DNA of 64,000 nucleotides from Desulfovibrio sp. ZJ209 (GTDB taxonomy: Bacteria > Desulfobacterota > Desulfovibrionia > Desulfovibrionales > Desulfovibrionaceae): NCBI RefSeq assembly GCF_011039135.1, contig NZ_JAAKEJ010000003.1:269334-333333 (forward strand). The letters run 5' to 3'. Position 1 is the first letter of the stretch; every line of letters begins with the position of its first letter. Below the pieces are notes generated by a model. That model did no database searches. It was not told the origin of the DNA and saw nothing but the letters and a program-made list of their open reading frames with translations. Position numbers and translations under genes: made by a program. Shown here in pieces: positions 43,321-54,354 of the stretch.

Positions 43321-45531
43321 ATGAGCGACGCCGAGACGACCACGGCCACCACTGGCAAGGATGAAAGCCCGCTGACGGAAAAAGCCCCTGCCGGCGAAGC
43401 GGCCGAAGCGGCGCAGCCGGAAGCCGGCCCCGAATCCCCCGCGGACGCCGCCGATGTGTCCCCGGAAGGCGCCGCGGAGGCTGCTCCTGAATCTGCCCCG
43501 GAAGCTCCCGCGGAGGCTGCCGCCGCTCCCGGGCGCCATGGCGACACGGTGGCCGCGGCCCTCGCCCAATCGGAAGCCGCCGGGGGCGGAGCCTCCCCGC
43601 GCCCCGACCGCTGCGAGCGCGTCTTCAGCTTCCTGAGCCGTCTCGGGCCGCTCTTCCTGCTCGTCATCCTGGCGGCGCAGGTCTGGCCGGATTTCTGGCA
43701 CGCGCTTGCCGGCAACGGGCTCTACTGCCCGGCGGAGGCCCGGAACATCGAGGCCTTCTTCCTCTCCATGGCCCAGAGCGCGTGGCTCACGCCCGGGGCC
43801 GACGGCGTGGCCCACTGGCCCTTCTTCACGTGGTTCCTGGGCATGTTGGCGCCGCTGCCGGTGATGCTCACGGGCTCGCCCGACCCGCTCTTTCCGCTGG
43901 CCGGGGCGCTGGCCACGGCGCTCGCGCTCATCGCCGTGTGGGGCCTCGCGCGGGCCGCGGGCTTTGGCGCCAAGGCCGCGCTGGCGGCGGGGCTGGTGCT
44001 TCTCGCCGCGCCGCTCTTCGCGCCGCTGGGGCATTTCACCGGGCCGGCGGCGCTCGCCTCCGCGCTCATGGTCTTTTCGCTGGTCTGCTTCTGCCGCGGC
44101 TGGCAAACGTCGCATGCCTGGTGCTCGCTGCCCGCGGGCTTCGCCCTCTCCGGCCTCGCCGGGCTCACCGGGGGGCCCTTCTTCCTCGCCGTGCCGCTCA
44201 TCGCGAGCTTCTGCTTCCTCGTGTGGCGGGGGGGCTTCCGCCGCGCGCAGGCGCTGGACGCGGTGCTCGGGTTCCTGTTCCTCCTGCTCCTCGTGGGCGC
44301 GTGGCTTGCGGCCATCATGCTCGGCGGGGATGACGGCGGCTATCTCGCCCAGCTCTTCGGCCGCGCCGTGCAGAAGCCGTGGCCGCTGCCCGGTCACTGG
44401 TGGCTCGCCGCCTGCGTGGCCGGAGTGGGCCTCGTGCCGTGGATCCTCGCCGTCTTCGGCGTTTCCTGGTTCCGGGTGCTGCGAGAAGCCCCGCGCGACC
44501 TCGCCGCGTCGCGGCGCTCGGGCGGCGCGGCCCTGCTGTGGACGGCCCTCGTGGCCGGCCTCCTGCTCACGCCCTGCGTGCCCGCGGGCCAGGCGCGGAT
44601 GATTGCCGTGGCGCTGGCCTGCCTCGCCGCGCCCCTGCTCGGCAAGGCCATCCTCGCCCTGCCGCGCCTTTCCGGGCATTTGCTCTACGCCTGCGCCTCC
44701 CTGCTTCTTCTGGCGGCGGCCATCGTGCTGCTCGGCGCGAGCTTCGAGCTCACCCAGGGCGCGCTCGCGGGCCTCTCGCCCGTGAGCCTTGACGGCCAGC
44801 TCCTCGCGGCCCTGCGCGGCATGCCGGGCATGCCCGTGCTCGGCGGCCTGTGCCTTCTGGGCGCGGTCATCATGGCCCACTTCGTGCGCGGCGAGCACGG
44901 CGGCGGGGGTCTCGTGGCGGCCAGCGTGATCAGCGTCCTCCTGGCGCAGCCGGCCACCCTGCTCATCGCGCCGGAACTGGCCCATGTGCCGGCCTGCGGG
45001 CTTGCGACGCTCCCGGCCATCCAGAAGGCCGCACAGGCGCAGCTCATGCCCAGGCACGCGCCGGAGCCCCCGGCCTCGGCGGCACCGCTGCCGGAACCCA
45101 TCGAGCCGGCGCCCGTGCCGCCCGTGCCGGCGGAACCCGCCCCCGGGGAGCCCGTGGCGCCCGCGCCCGAAGCGGCGGCTCCCGAGGCCGCCCCGGCGCT
45201 TCCCGAAGCGCCGGCCGTAGCCCCGGCGCCAACCGAAGTGCCGGCACAGCCAGAGAGCGCCCCGGCTCCCGAAGCTGTGGCGCCCGAAGCGCCCGCGGCG
45301 CCAGAAGCGGCTCCCGAGCCCGCGCCCGTGCCCGAAGCGCAGGCGGCGCCGGCCGTTCCCGAGGCGCAGGAGGCACCCGCCGTGCCCGAAACCCCGGAAA
45401 ACCCCGAAGCTCCGGCCATTCCTGAAGTTCGGGCGCCAGAAGCCGTGCCCGCCCCGGAACAGGCGCCCGAAGCCGCCCCGGAACAGGCGCCGCGGGATGC
45501 GCCCGCCCGGGAGCCTGTCACCGAGCTCTAG
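43321..45531 (+). CDS. Polytopic membrane protein, ArnT/GT39-like, with long Ala-Pro-Glu tail
   Basis: The start is ATG 43321 behind AAGGAG, giving 736 residues. A charged, low-complexity N-terminus of about 100 residues precedes roughly ten membrane segments (about residues 105-565). YCPAEARNIEAFFLSMAQSA followed by TPGADGVAHWPFFTWFLGM resembles the first periplasmic loop of ArnT/PMT glycosyltransferases, but the acidic catalytic pair is not obvious. The last 160 residues are a Pro-Ala-Glu repeat tail. The function is unknown; sugar transfer or a scaffold role is possible. Confidence 0.75.
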   Translation: MSDAETTTATTGKDESPLTEKAPAGEAAEAAQPEAGPESPADAADVSPEGAAEAAPESAPEAPAEAAAAPGRHGDTVAAALAQSEAAGGGASPRPDRCERVFSFLSRLGPLFLLVILAAQVWPDFWHALAGNGLYCPAEARNIEAFFLSMAQSAWLTPGADGVAHWPFFTWFLGMLAPLPVMLTGSPDPLFPLAGALATALALIAVWGLARAAGFGAKAALAAGLVLLAAPLFAPLGHFTGPAALASALMVFSLVCFCRGWQTSHAWCSLPAGFALSGLAGLTGGPFFLAVPLIASFCFLVWRGGFRRAQALDAVLGFLFLLLLVGAWLAAIMLGGDDGGYLAQLFGRAVQKPWPLPGHWWLAACVAGVGLVPWILAVFGVSWFRVLREAPRDLAASRRSGGAALLWTALVAGLLLTPCVPAGQARMIAVALACLAAPLLGKAILALPRLSGHLLYACASLLLLAAAIVLLGASFELTQGALAGLSPVSLDGQLLAALRGMPGMPVLGGLCLLGAVIMAHFVRGEHGGGGLVAASVISVLLAQPATLLIAPELAHVPACGLATLPAIQKAAQAQLMPRHAPEPPASAAPLPEPIEPAPVPPVPAEPAPGEPVAPAPEAAAPEAAPALPEAPAVAPAPTEVPAQPESAPAPEAVAPEAPAAPEAAPEPAPVPEAQAAPAVPEAQEAPAVPETPENPEAPAIPEVRAPEAVPAPEQAPEAAPEQAPRDAPAREPVTEL

Positions 45532-45554
45532 CGGACGCTCGTTTTTGCCCCAAG

Positions 45555-45593
45555 GACGCCATGCCGCGGGATCTTCCCGGGCATGGCGTCTTT
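45555..45593 (+). terminator. Intrinsic terminator after the membrane protein gene
   Basis: GACGCCATGCC (45555-45565) pairs exactly with GGCATGGCGTC (45580-45590), extended inward by GGG/CCC, and is followed by TTT. It lies 24 bases after the upstream stop. Confidence 0.8.
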
Positions 45594-45597
45594 GCGC

Positions 45598-45626
45598 TTG
45601 ACAGGGGAGGCGAAACTGCGTATTCA
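45598..45626 (+). promoter_or_regulatory. Sigma-70-type promoter of the rimP-nusA-infB operon
   Basis: A perfect -35 TTGACA (45598-45603), a 17-base spacer and a -10-like TATTCA (45621-45626) lie directly after the preceding terminator. They leave a leader of about 200 bases before rimP. The -10 matches the consensus at only three of six positions, but the spacing and context are good. Confidence 0.6.
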
Positions 45627-45746
45627 AGGCGCGTTCAAGTGGTTTCGCCCTGTGTTCCCGTGGTTTTTCGGGGCGGGCCGCTGCGTCCTCGAACGGGGAG
45701 TGCGGGCTCGCCCGCAGGCGGGGCGACCGCCAGTGTCCGTTCATGT

Positions 45747-45776
45747 GGGGAGGCCTTGAGGGGCCCCCTTTTTTTT
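45747..45776 (+). terminator. Attenuator-like terminator in the rimP-nusA leader
   Basis: GGG-A-GGCC (45748-45755) pairs with GGCC-CCC (45762-45768) around a TTGAGG loop and is followed by eight T residues (45769-45776). The structure lies inside the leader, after the promoter and 55 bases before the rimP start, so it would stop transcription of the operon unless read through. A second hairpin with GCGGG...CCCGC (about 45703-45716) sits upstream and may compete. Confidence 0.7.
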
Positions 45777-45831
45777 GTCCCGGCGCCGGGCCGGTCCACG
45801 CCGGCCCCACCGCAGGAGAGTGACAAGGGCC

Positions 45832-46539
45832 ATGCCGGAAACTCTTGAAGAAACCGTCACCCGCCTCGTGAGCCCGCTCGTCCGGGCGCAGGGGCTCGAG
45901 CTCTGGGGCGTGGAAGTGCTGCCCGGCGGGCGCACCAAGGTGCGCGTGTTCGTGGATGTGCCCCGGCCGGCGCAGGCTGCCGGCAGCGCCGGGGCTGAGC
46001 CGCCCGCGGAAGAAGCCGCGGAAGCCGTCACGGAAGCCGCTTTCGCCGAGCCCGGTTCGGCGAGCATCGACCAGTGCGAGGAGATCTCGCGTGAGCTCGG
46101 CCTCGCCATGGACGTGGAGGACTGCGTGCCCGAAGCCTGGGTGCTGGAAGTGTCCTCCCCGGGCCTTGACCGCCGCTTTTTCAGCCTTGACCAGATGGCC
46201 CCCTATGTGGGCGACCTTGTGGAAGCGCGCCTCGCCTCCCCCGTGACGCCCGAAGGCGAGGGCGGCGCGGCCCCGCGCCTGCGCTGGCGCGGCCGGCTCA
46301 CGGGCGTGGACGCCGAGGGTTTCACCCTCGAGCCCTGCGCCGTCTCGGCCGACGGCGAGGTGCGCCCCGAGGGCGGCGCCCCGGTGCATCTCCCCTGGGC
46401 CGAAGTGCGCAGGGCCTCCCGCATCCCCGTTTTTCAGAAGCCCGCCAAGCCCGGGAAGGGGCCCGGCAAGGGACGGGCCCGCCATCCCAGCCAAGCCGGC
46501 CGCGTCCGCGCGGCCGCCGGAGGCAGACATGAATCTTGA
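45832..46539 (+). CDS. rimP: Ribosome maturation factor RimP, with internal insertion
   Basis: The start is ATG 45832, giving 235 residues. The N-terminal domain (VRAQGLELWGVEVLPGGRTKVRVFVD) and the CEEISRELG...VLEVSSPGLDRRF block are typical. About 35 residues rich in Ala and Glu are inserted near residue 50, between VFVDVP and SIDQCEEIS, and the C-terminus has a basic tail. RimP assists 30S subunit assembly. It overlaps nusA by 11 bases. Confidence 0.93.
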   Translation: MPETLEETVTRLVSPLVRAQGLELWGVEVLPGGRTKVRVFVDVPRPAQAAGSAGAEPPAEEAAEAVTEAAFAEPGSASIDQCEEISRELGLAMDVEDCVPEAWVLEVSSPGLDRRFFSLDQMAPYVGDLVEARLASPVTPEGEGGAAPRLRWRGRLTGVDAEGFTLEPCAVSADGEVRPEGGAPVHLPWAEVRRASRIPVFQKPAKPGKGPGKGRARHPSQAGRVRAAAGGRHES

Positions 46540-47863
46540 GCTCAAGAAGGCCATTGACCAGATCAGCAAGGACAAGGGCCTTGACCGCGACATGCTCATC
46601 GACACCCTGGAGGAGGCCGTGCGGATGTCCGTGCTGCGCCGCTTCAGCGAGGACATGGACGTGGAAGTGACCTATAATGACGAAACCGGCGACATTGAGG
46701 TCTACCAGTTCAAAATCGTGGTCGAGGACGGCGATGTGGCCAACGAGGACACCCAGATCGCGCTCGCCGAAGCCCGCGAGCACGACCCCTCGGTGCAGCT
46801 CGACGACGAGATGGGCTTCCGCGTCAAGGTGGAGGACCTGGGGCGCATCGCCGCGCAGTCGGCCAAGCAGGTCATCATCCAGCGCATGCGCGACGCCGAG
46901 CAGGAGATCATCTACGAGGAATACAAAGATCGCGTGGGCGAGATCGTCTCCGGCATCGTGCAGCGGCGCGACAAGGGCGGCTGGGTGGTCAACCTCGGCC
47001 GCACCGAGGCCATCCTGCCCCGCGAGGAGCAGATCCCCCGCGAGCATTACAAGCGCGGCGACCGCCTCCAGGCGCTGATCATCGACGTGCGCAAGGAGGG
47101 CCGGGGCCCGCAGGTGGTCATCTCCCGCGCGCACCGCGACTACATGGCCGCGCTCTTCCGCCGCGAGGTGCCCGAGGTGGACGACGGCGTGGTGCAGATC
47201 ATGGGCGTCGCGCGCGATCCCGGCTCCCGCGCCAAGGTGGCGGTCATCTCGCGCGAGCGCGACGTGGACCCGGTGGGCGCCTGCGTGGGCGTGCGCGGCT
47301 CGCGCATCCAGAACATCGTGCAGGAACTGCACGGCGAGCGCATCGACATCGTGGTCTGGAGCCCGGACATCGCCACCTATGCGCGCAACGCCCTCGCGCC
47401 GGCGCTCGTCTCGCGCATCGTGGTGGACGAGGAGGAGAACCTGCTCGAGGTCATCGTGCCCGACGACCAGCTCACCAACTCCATCGGCCGCAAGGGCCAG
47501 AACGTGAAGCTCGCCGCGCGCCTGCTGGGCTGGAAGGTCGATATCTTCACCGAGACGCGCTACAACGAGGCCAACGCCATCGGCCACGGCCTCGAGCAGG
47601 TGGCGAGTGTGGCCGAGGTCTCCATCGAGGCGCTGCTCGCCGCGGGCTATTCGTCGCTCGCGAGCTTGCGCGAGGCCACGGACGAGGAGCTTTCGGACAA
47701 GCTCGGCATCAGCGAGGCGCGCATTTCCGACCTGCGCTCGGCCATCAACTTCCTCGCGCCCGTGGTGGAGGATGATCCCGAGCCCTCGGCCGTGAGCCTC
47801 ACGGTGGAAGCCGCGGAGGAAGTGCCGGCGGAAGGCGCGGCGAAGGACGGCGCGGATGCCTGA
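46529..47863 (+). CDS. nusA: Transcription termination/antitermination factor NusA
   Basis: The 444-residue protein has the NusA N-terminal domain (MNLELKKAIDQISKDKG), an S1 domain starting near VGEIVSGIVQRRDKGG (about residue 133) and two KH domains (GVRGSRIQNIVQELHGE; NSIGRKGQNVKLAARLLGWK). A C-terminal helix-hairpin-helix unit is present (LAAGYSSLASLREAT). It controls RNA polymerase pausing. The C-terminal tail is short and acidic. It overlaps both rimP and the ylxR gene. Confidence 0.97.
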   Translation: MNLELKKAIDQISKDKGLDRDMLIDTLEEAVRMSVLRRFSEDMDVEVTYNDETGDIEVYQFKIVVEDGDVANEDTQIALAEAREHDPSVQLDDEMGFRVKVEDLGRIAAQSAKQVIIQRMRDAEQEIIYEEYKDRVGEIVSGIVQRRDKGGWVVNLGRTEAILPREEQIPREHYKRGDRLQALIIDVRKEGRGPQVVISRAHRDYMAALFRREVPEVDDGVVQIMGVARDPGSRAKVAVISRERDVDPVGACVGVRGSRIQNIVQELHGERIDIVVWSPDIATYARNALAPALVSRIVVDEEENLLEVIVPDDQLTNSIGRKGQNVKLAARLLGWKVDIFTETRYNEANAIGHGLEQVASVAEVSIEALLAAGYSSLASLREATDEELSDKLGISEARISDLRSAINFLAPVVEDDPEPSAVSLTVEAAEEVPAEGAAKDGADA

Positions 47864-48128
47864 AGCCGGCGCCATCTGCGGCCCTGTGCGGATGTGCGTC
47901 ATCTGCCGTCGCCGCTTCGCCAAGGCGGAGCTTTCCCGCCATGTGCTGGCGCCGGAAGGGATTTTGATCATTGACGAGGCACAGCAAAGCCCGGGCAGGG
48001 GCTTTTACCTGTGCCCCGACCCGGCCTGCGGACGCAGGTTCGAGAAGTACAGGCCGGGAACGCGGCAGCGGGGGCGGCGCTCGCGCGCTGCCGCCGGGAG
48101 GAGCAAGGGGGCCATATGGCAGAAATAA
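47856..48128 (+). CDS. rnpM: YlxR family protein (RNase P modulator-like)
   Basis: The 90-residue protein has the YlxR/DUF448 motif [17 protein letters not shown] near residue 12 and [10 protein letters not shown] near residue 55, followed by a basic tail. In Bacillus this family (RnpM) binds the RNase P RNA. It starts 8 bases before the nusA stop and ends 13 bases inside infB. This nusA-ylxR-infB order is conserved in many bacteria. Confidence 0.9.
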   Translation: MPEAGAICGPVRMCVICRRRFAKAELSRHVLAPEGILIIDEAQQSPGRGFYLCPDPACGRRFEKYRPGTRQRGRRSRAAAGRSKGAIWQK

Positions 48129-51100
48129 AGATCAAGGTGAAGGACCTCGCGAGCGAGCTCGGCGTGCCCACGCGGGACATGCTCCCGGCCCTGCGCGAGC
48201 TCGGCGTCTCGGCCAAGAGCATGGCCGGCTCCGTGGACGAGGAGGAGGCCGGCCGCCTGCGCGCGCACTTCGCCGCGCGCAAGGAAAGCACGGTGGAACG
48301 CACCACGGTGCAGCCCAATGTCATTGTCCGCCGCCGCCGCAAGGAGGCGCCCGCGCCTGAAGCCCCGGCAGCCCCCCCGGCCGCGGAAGCCGCGCCCGAG
48401 CCGGAAGCGGCGAGGCCCGCGGAAGCCCCGAAGGCCGCGAAAGCCGAGGCCCCGGAGGGCGGAGCCGCGCCCCGCGCCAAGGCAGCTCCCGCCCCCGAAG
48501 CTGCCCCTGAGGCCGCGCCCAAAGCCGCTGCCGAAGCCGTGGCCGGCCGCCGCCCCGCCGGGGCGCGCGTCATCAGCCGGCCCGGTGAGGCCGCCGCTGC
48601 CGCGCCCAAGGCCGAAGCCCCCAAGGCAGCCGCGCCCGCAGCCGAGGCCCCCAAGGCCGAAGGCGCCAAAGCCGATGCCGCCGAGCCCGCTGCCCAGGCT
48701 CCCCAGGCCGAAGAAGTGCCGGCGGCGAAGCCGGCCGAAGCCGCCATCCCCGAAGCGGCCGAAAAGGCGGAAGCCCCCGGGGCCGAAGAGTCCGTGGCGC
48801 CCGAGCAGGCCTCCCGGCCCGAACCGGCCGAAAAGAGCGCCAAGCTCTCGCGCATCGCGCGGCCCGACGCCTCGGCCGTGCCCGAAGGCTCCTCGGCGCC
48901 CACCCTGCCGCCGCGCAGCGAGTCGCGCCGCGAGGCCGAGGCCGACGCCGAGGGCGACGAACGCGCCCGCGGCGCCCGGCAGGACGCCGCGCCGCAGGTG
49001 CGCATCATTTCCCGCCCCGCCCCGGGCAGCCAGCCGCGCCCGGCGTCCCAGGGCGCGCCCGGCTCGCGCGGGGGCTACCGCGACGGCCAGCGGCCCGGCG
49101 GCGGCTATCGTGACGGCCAGCGGCCCGGCCCCTCCGGCGCAGGGCGCCCCGGAGGCTACGGGGCCCCGCGCCCCGGCGCGCCCGGCTTCGGCCAGCCGGC
49201 CCCGGGCCAGGCCGACAGCCGCGACGGCCAGAGCAAGAAAAAGCGCCTCAAGGGCCGGCGCACCGTGGACTTCCAGCAGGGCGATTTCGGGCGCCACGGC
49301 GACGACGAGGAGGGGCTGCGCCTCAACCGCGGCCGCTCGCGCCGCAAGGGCGGCAAGGTGCAGGCCGCGCCGCAGGCCACCCAGCCCATCAAGGCCGCCA
49401 AGCGCAAGATCCGCGTCACCGAGGCCATCCGCGTGGCCGACATGGCGCACCAGATGGGCCTCAAGGCCAACGAGATCATCAAGGTGCTCTTCGGGCTCGG
49501 GGTCATGGCCACCATCAACCAGTCGCTGGATATCGACACCGCCACGCTGGTGGCGGCGGAGTTCGGCTACGAGGTGGAAAAGGCCGGCTTCTCCGAGGAG
49601 GACTACCTCGTGCCCAAGGAGGCCGACGCGCCCGAAAGCCTCAAGCCGAGGCCCCCGGTGGTCACCATCATGGGCCATGTGGACCACGGCAAGACCTCCT
49701 TGCTCGACGCCATCCGCAAGTCCAACGTGACGAGCGGCGAGGCCGGCGGCATCACCCAGCATATCGGCGCCTACCATGTGAAGACCAAGCGCGGCGAGAT
49801 CGTCTTCCTCGACACGCCGGGCCACGAGGCCTTCACGGCCATGCGCGCGCGCGGCGCCCAGGTGACGGACCTCGTCATCCTCGTGGTGGCGGCCGACGAC
49901 GGCGTCATGGAGCAGACGCGCGAGGCCATCAACCACTCGCGCGCGGCCAATGTGCCCATCATGGTGGCCGTCAACAAGATGGACAAGCCCGGCGCCGACC
50001 CTGACCGCGTGCTGCGCGAGCTCGCCGAGCTCGGCCTCCAGCCCGAGGACTGGGGCGGGGACACGGTCGTCTCCCGCGTGTCCGCCAAGACGCGCGAGGG
50101 CCTCGACGACCTGCTCGAGCTCGTGGCCCTGCAGTCGGAAATCATGGACCTCAAGGCCAACCCGGACAAGCCGGCGCGCGGCCACATCGTGGAGGCCAGG
50201 CTCGACAAGGGCCGCGGCCCGGTGGCCACCGTGCTCATCCAGGAGGGCACGCTGCGCCTTGGCGACAACTTCGTCTGCGGGCCGTTCTCGGGCCGCGTGC
50301 GCGCGCTCACGAGCGACCAGGGCAAGAAGGTCAAGGAGGCCGGCCCCTCCATCCCGGTGGAGGTGCAGGGCTTCGAGGGCGTGCCCGAGGCCGGCGAGGA
50401 GTTCTTCGTGGTGGCCGACGACAAGCTCGCCCGCCGCATCGCGGATTCGCGCGCCGTGCGCCAGCGCGAGCACGATTTGCGCTCCGAGGCCAAGGTCACG
50501 CTGGAGACCTTCCTCTCCAGAAGCGCGGAGAGCCAGGAGGCCCAGACCCTCAACCTCGTGCTCAAGGCCGACGTGCAGGGCAGCCTCGAGGCCATCACCG
50601 AGGCGCTCAACAAGCTGAGCACCGACAAGGTCAAGATCAACGTGGTGCATGGTGGCACGGGCGCCATCAGCGAGTCGGACATCCTGCTCGCCTCGGCCTC
50701 GCAGGCCATCATCATCGGCTTCAACGTGCGGCCGGCCGCGCGCATCAAGGACGTGGCCGAGCGCGAGAACGTGGACATCCGCTTCTACGACATCATCTAC
50801 AAGCTCGTGGACGACATCAAGAGCGCCATGGCCGGCATGCTGGCCCCGGTGCACCGCGAGGTCTACCTCGGCCAGGCCGAGGTGCGCGAGACCTTCAGCG
50901 TGCCCAAGGTGGGCATCATCGCGGGCTCCTACGTGTCGGACGGCAAGATCGCCCGCAATGCCGGCGTGCGCCTTTTGCGCGATGGCGTGGTCATCTACAC
51001 CGGCAAGATCGCCTCGCTCAAGCGCTTCAAGGACGACGCCCGCGAGGTGGTCAAGGGCAACGAGTGCGGCGTGGGCCTCGAGAACTTCAACGATGTCAAG

Positions 51101-51154
51101 GTCGGCGACATCATCGAGGCCTTCGAGACCGTGGAGGAAGCCGCCACCTTGTAG
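48116..51154 (+). CDS. infB: Translation initiation factor IF-2
   Basis: I use ATG 48116 behind GGGAGGAG, giving 1012 residues. An IF2_N domain opens the protein ([16 protein letters not shown]). Next comes a very long linker rich in Ala, Pro, Glu and Gly (about residues 65-390) with tandem [12 protein letters not shown] repeats, then a second IF2_N unit. The GTPase domain has G1 GHVDHGKTS near residue 519, DTPGHEAF and NKMDKPG, followed by domains II-IV. It places initiator tRNA on the 30S subunit. Confidence 0.97.
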   Translation: MAEIKIKVKDLASELGVPTRDMLPALRELGVSAKSMAGSVDEEEAGRLRAHFAARKESTVERTTVQPNVIVRRRRKEAPAPEAPAAPPAAEAAPEPEAARPAEAPKAAKAEAPEGGAAPRAKAAPAPEAAPEAAPKAAAEAVAGRRPAGARVISRPGEAAAAAPKAEAPKAAAPAAEAPKAEGAKADAAEPAAQAPQAEEVPAAKPAEAAIPEAAEKAEAPGAEESVAPEQASRPEPAEKSAKLSRIARPDASAVPEGSSAPTLPPRSESRREAEADAEGDERARGARQDAAPQVRIISRPAPGSQPRPASQGAPGSRGGYRDGQRPGGGYRDGQRPGPSGAGRPGGYGAPRPGAPGFGQPAPGQADSRDGQSKKKRLKGRRTVDFQQGDFGRHGDDEEGLRLNRGRSRRKGGKVQAAPQATQPIKAAKRKIRVTEAIRVADMAHQMGLKANEIIKVLFGLGVMATINQSLDIDTATLVAAEFGYEVEKAGFSEEDYLVPKEADAPESLKPRPPVVTIMGHVDHGKTSLLDAIRKSNVTSGEAGGITQHIGAYHVKTKRGEIVFLDTPGHEAFTAMRARGAQVTDLVILVVAADDGVMEQTREAINHSRAANVPIMVAVNKMDKPGADPDRVLRELAELGLQPEDWGGDTVVSRVSAKTREGLDDLLELVALQSEIMDLKANPDKPARGHIVEARLDKGRGPVATVLIQEGTLRLGDNFVCGPFSGRVRALTSDQGKKVKEAGPSIPVEVQGFEGVPEAGEEFFVVADDKLARRIADSRAVRQREHDLRSEAKVTLETFLSRSAESQEAQTLNLVLKADVQGSLEAITEALNKLSTDKVKINVVHGGTGAISESDILLASASQAIIIGFNVRPAARIKDVAERENVDIRFYDIIYKLVDDIKSAMAGMLAPVHREVYLGQAEVRETFSVPKVGIIAGSYVSDGKIARNAGVRLLRDGVVIYTGKIASLKRFKDDAREVVKGNECGVGLENFNDVKVGDIIEAFETVEEAATL

Positions 51155-51226
51155 GGTGACGATGCAGTTTCGGGGGCGGTTTGCGCGGCGAGCGCGGGCC
51201 GCCCCTTTCTGTGCACGGAAAAGACC

Positions 51227-51523
51227 ATGCCCATGTTCGTGGCGGTGCTGACCGTCGAATTCAGCCTGGACGGCAACGACAACCTCAAGGCCAAGCGCCG
51301 CGTGGCCAACAGCCTGAAGCAGAAGGCGCGCAACACCTTCAACGTGGCCGTGGCCGAGGCCGGGACGGAAGACAGCCTCACCCGCCTCCGGCTCGCGGTG
51401 GTGTCCATCTCCAACAGCGAGCGCCACTTGCGCTCGCGCATGGACAAGTGCTGCCTGATGCTCGAAGCCGTCTCTCCCGAAGAAATGATCGACAGCGAGG
51501 TGGAGATCTATGCCGCTGATTGA
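51227..51523 (+). CDS. DUF503 family protein (YlxP-like)
   Basis: The 98-residue protein begins MPMFVAVLTVEFSLDGNDNL and has SLKQKARNTFNVAVAEAG, matching the DUF503/YlxP family that usually lies between infB and rbfA or a DHH protein gene. A ferredoxin-like fold is expected. Its function is unknown. It overlaps the next gene by 14 bases. Confidence 0.9.
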   Translation: MPMFVAVLTVEFSLDGNDNLKAKRRVANSLKQKARNTFNVAVAEAGTEDSLTRLRLAVVSISNSERHLRSRMDKCCLMLEAVSPEEMIDSEVEIYAAD

Positions 51524-52525
51524 CGCCGTGCCCGAAAAATGGCGCGGCGACGCCCGCCGCGTGGCCGACGCCGTGCGCGGCCTTGACCGTGTGCTCATCG
51601 CGGCCCACGTCAACCTTGATGGCGACGCCCTGGGCTCCATGGCGGCCGCCGGCTGGATCTTCCGGGCCCTGGGGCGCGAGTTCACGCTCTACAGCCCTAC
51701 CGGCCTCCCGGCCACGCTGGACTTTTTGCCCCTGCCGGCGAAACTCCACACCAGCCTCTCGCACCTGCCCTTCGCGCCCGAGAGCGCGCTTTTGCTCGAC
51801 TGCGACAGCCCCGGCCGCCTCGGCCGCGAGCTCGCGGCCCGCGTGGCCGACTTCCCGAGCGTCAATATCGACCACCACCTCGGCGGCCCGGGCATGGGCA
51901 CGGTGGCCAACTGGGTGACGCCCGAGGCCGCGGCCACGGCGCAGCTCATGGCCTGCCTGGCCCTGGCCCTCGGCGAGCCGCTGACGGGCGGGCTTGCCGA
52001 TTCCGTGGCGCTCGGGCTCATCACCGACACCGGCGGCTTCTGCCACGGCAATACCAGCGCCGATGTCTTCGAGCTTTGCGCGCTGCTCTCCCGCGGCGGC
52101 TGCCGCATCTCCGACCTGCGCGAGCAATTGGACAGCGGCTGGAGCATGGGCCGCGTCCACCTCTGGAGCCGCCTGCTCGGCCGCGTGCGCCTCGCCTGCG
52201 ACGAGCGCGTGGCCGTGTGCCCGGTCTTCCGTGAGGACATGCGCGAGTGCCACGCCACCAAGGAGGAAATGGAAGGCCTGGTGGACTGGTTCAGGCGCAT
52301 CAAGGGCGTGCGCGTGGCCGCGCTGTTGCGGGAGGAAGGGGAGGAAAGCTGCAAGTTCAGCCTGCGCTCGCGCGGCTGGGTGGACGTGCGCGTCATGGCC
52401 CAGGCCCTCGGCGGGGGCGGCCACCGCAATGCCGCCGGCGGCACCATCGACCTGCCCATGGCCGCGGCCGAGGGCGTGCTGCTCGAGACCGTGGGCGCGG
52501 CCCTGGCCGCGCAGGAGGCCGCGCG

Positions 52526-52529
<4 letters not shown>
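51510..52529 (+). CDS. nrnA: DHH/DHHA1 family phosphoesterase (NrnA-like oligoribonuclease)
   Basis: The 339-residue protein has the DHH-type motifs HVNLDGDALGSM, LLLDCDSPGRL, NIDHHLGGPGMG and GLITDTGGFCHGNT for manganese binding, and a C-terminal DHHA1 domain with GGGGHRNAAGG. NrnA-type enzymes degrade nanoRNAs and may dephosphorylate pAp. Its position after DUF503 in the infB operon is the usual one for this family. Confidence 0.93.
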
Positions 52530-53884
<1,355 letters not shown>

Positions 53885-53919
53885 AGCCTCCCCGCGCCGG
53901 GGAAAAAGCGGGGAGCTAC

Positions 53920-53948
53920 TTGACAGGCTCCCCCCGTGACGCTATCCC
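53920..53948 (+). promoter_or_regulatory. Sigma-70-type promoter of the ferredoxin gene
   Basis: A perfect TTGACA (53920-53925), a 17-base spacer and TATCCC (53943-53948) lie about 60 bases upstream of the ferredoxin start. A GGGCAGGGCCTGCCC hairpin follows in the leader. Confidence 0.6.
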
Positions 53949-54009
53949 TTACGCGAGCGGGCAGGGCCTGCCCGTAACTCAGCGGAACACCAAATTTCTG
54001 GAGGAAACA

Positions 54010-54198
54010 ATGGGCTACAATGTGACCGTCGATACCGACAAGTGCGTGGGCTGTGGCGAGTGTGTGGACGTTTGCCCCGTGGAGGTCTACCAGATGAAGG
54101 ACGGCAAGTCCGACCCCGTCAACGCCGACGAGTGCCTCGGCTGCGAATCCTGTGTCGAGGTCTGCGAGAGCAACGCCATCACCGTGGAAGAAATGTAA
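54010..54198 (+). CDS. 2x[4Fe-4S] ferredoxin
   Basis: The start is ATG 54010 behind GGAGGAAACA, giving 62 residues. Two cluster motifs are CVGCGECVDVCPVEV and CLGCESCVEVCESNAI, so eight cysteines are spaced for two [4Fe-4S] clusters, as in ferredoxins I/II of Desulfovibrio. It transfers electrons in the cytoplasm. It has its own promoter and is followed by a strong hairpin. Confidence 0.95.
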   Translation: MGYNVTVDTDKCVGCGECVDVCPVEVYQMKDGKSDPVNADECLGCESCVEVCESNAITVEEM

Positions 54199-54250
54199 GC
54201 TGTCCCGCCGGGCGCCGCGTTTTCGCGCCGCGGGCGGAGGCCGTTCAGGA

Positions 54251-54291
54251 GTGCCGCCGGGTGCGTGCATGATGCGCATGCCCGGCGGCAC
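54251..54291 (+). terminator. Strong hairpin after the ferredoxin gene
   Basis: GTGCCGCCGGG (54251-54261) pairs exactly with CCCGGCGGCAC (54281-54291), with further pairing inside the loop. No run of T follows, so it may stabilise the 3' end rather than terminate on its own. Confidence 0.55.
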
Positions 54292-54354
54292 TCCCCTATT
54301 CGGCGCCCGCAGCCGTGCCTGTGCCGCCGGCGCGGGGCGCCCCAGGAAACATCC

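Noticed and set aside
42442..46656. A 1404-codon open frame antisense to the lipoprotein, membrane protein and rimP genes
   Set aside because: Low-complexity translation rich in Arg, Gly and Ala without domains. It is a by-product of high GC content opposite real genes.
48005..51685. A 1226-codon open frame antisense to infB
   Set aside because: Shadow of infB. The sense strand encodes complete IF-2 with all GTPase motifs.
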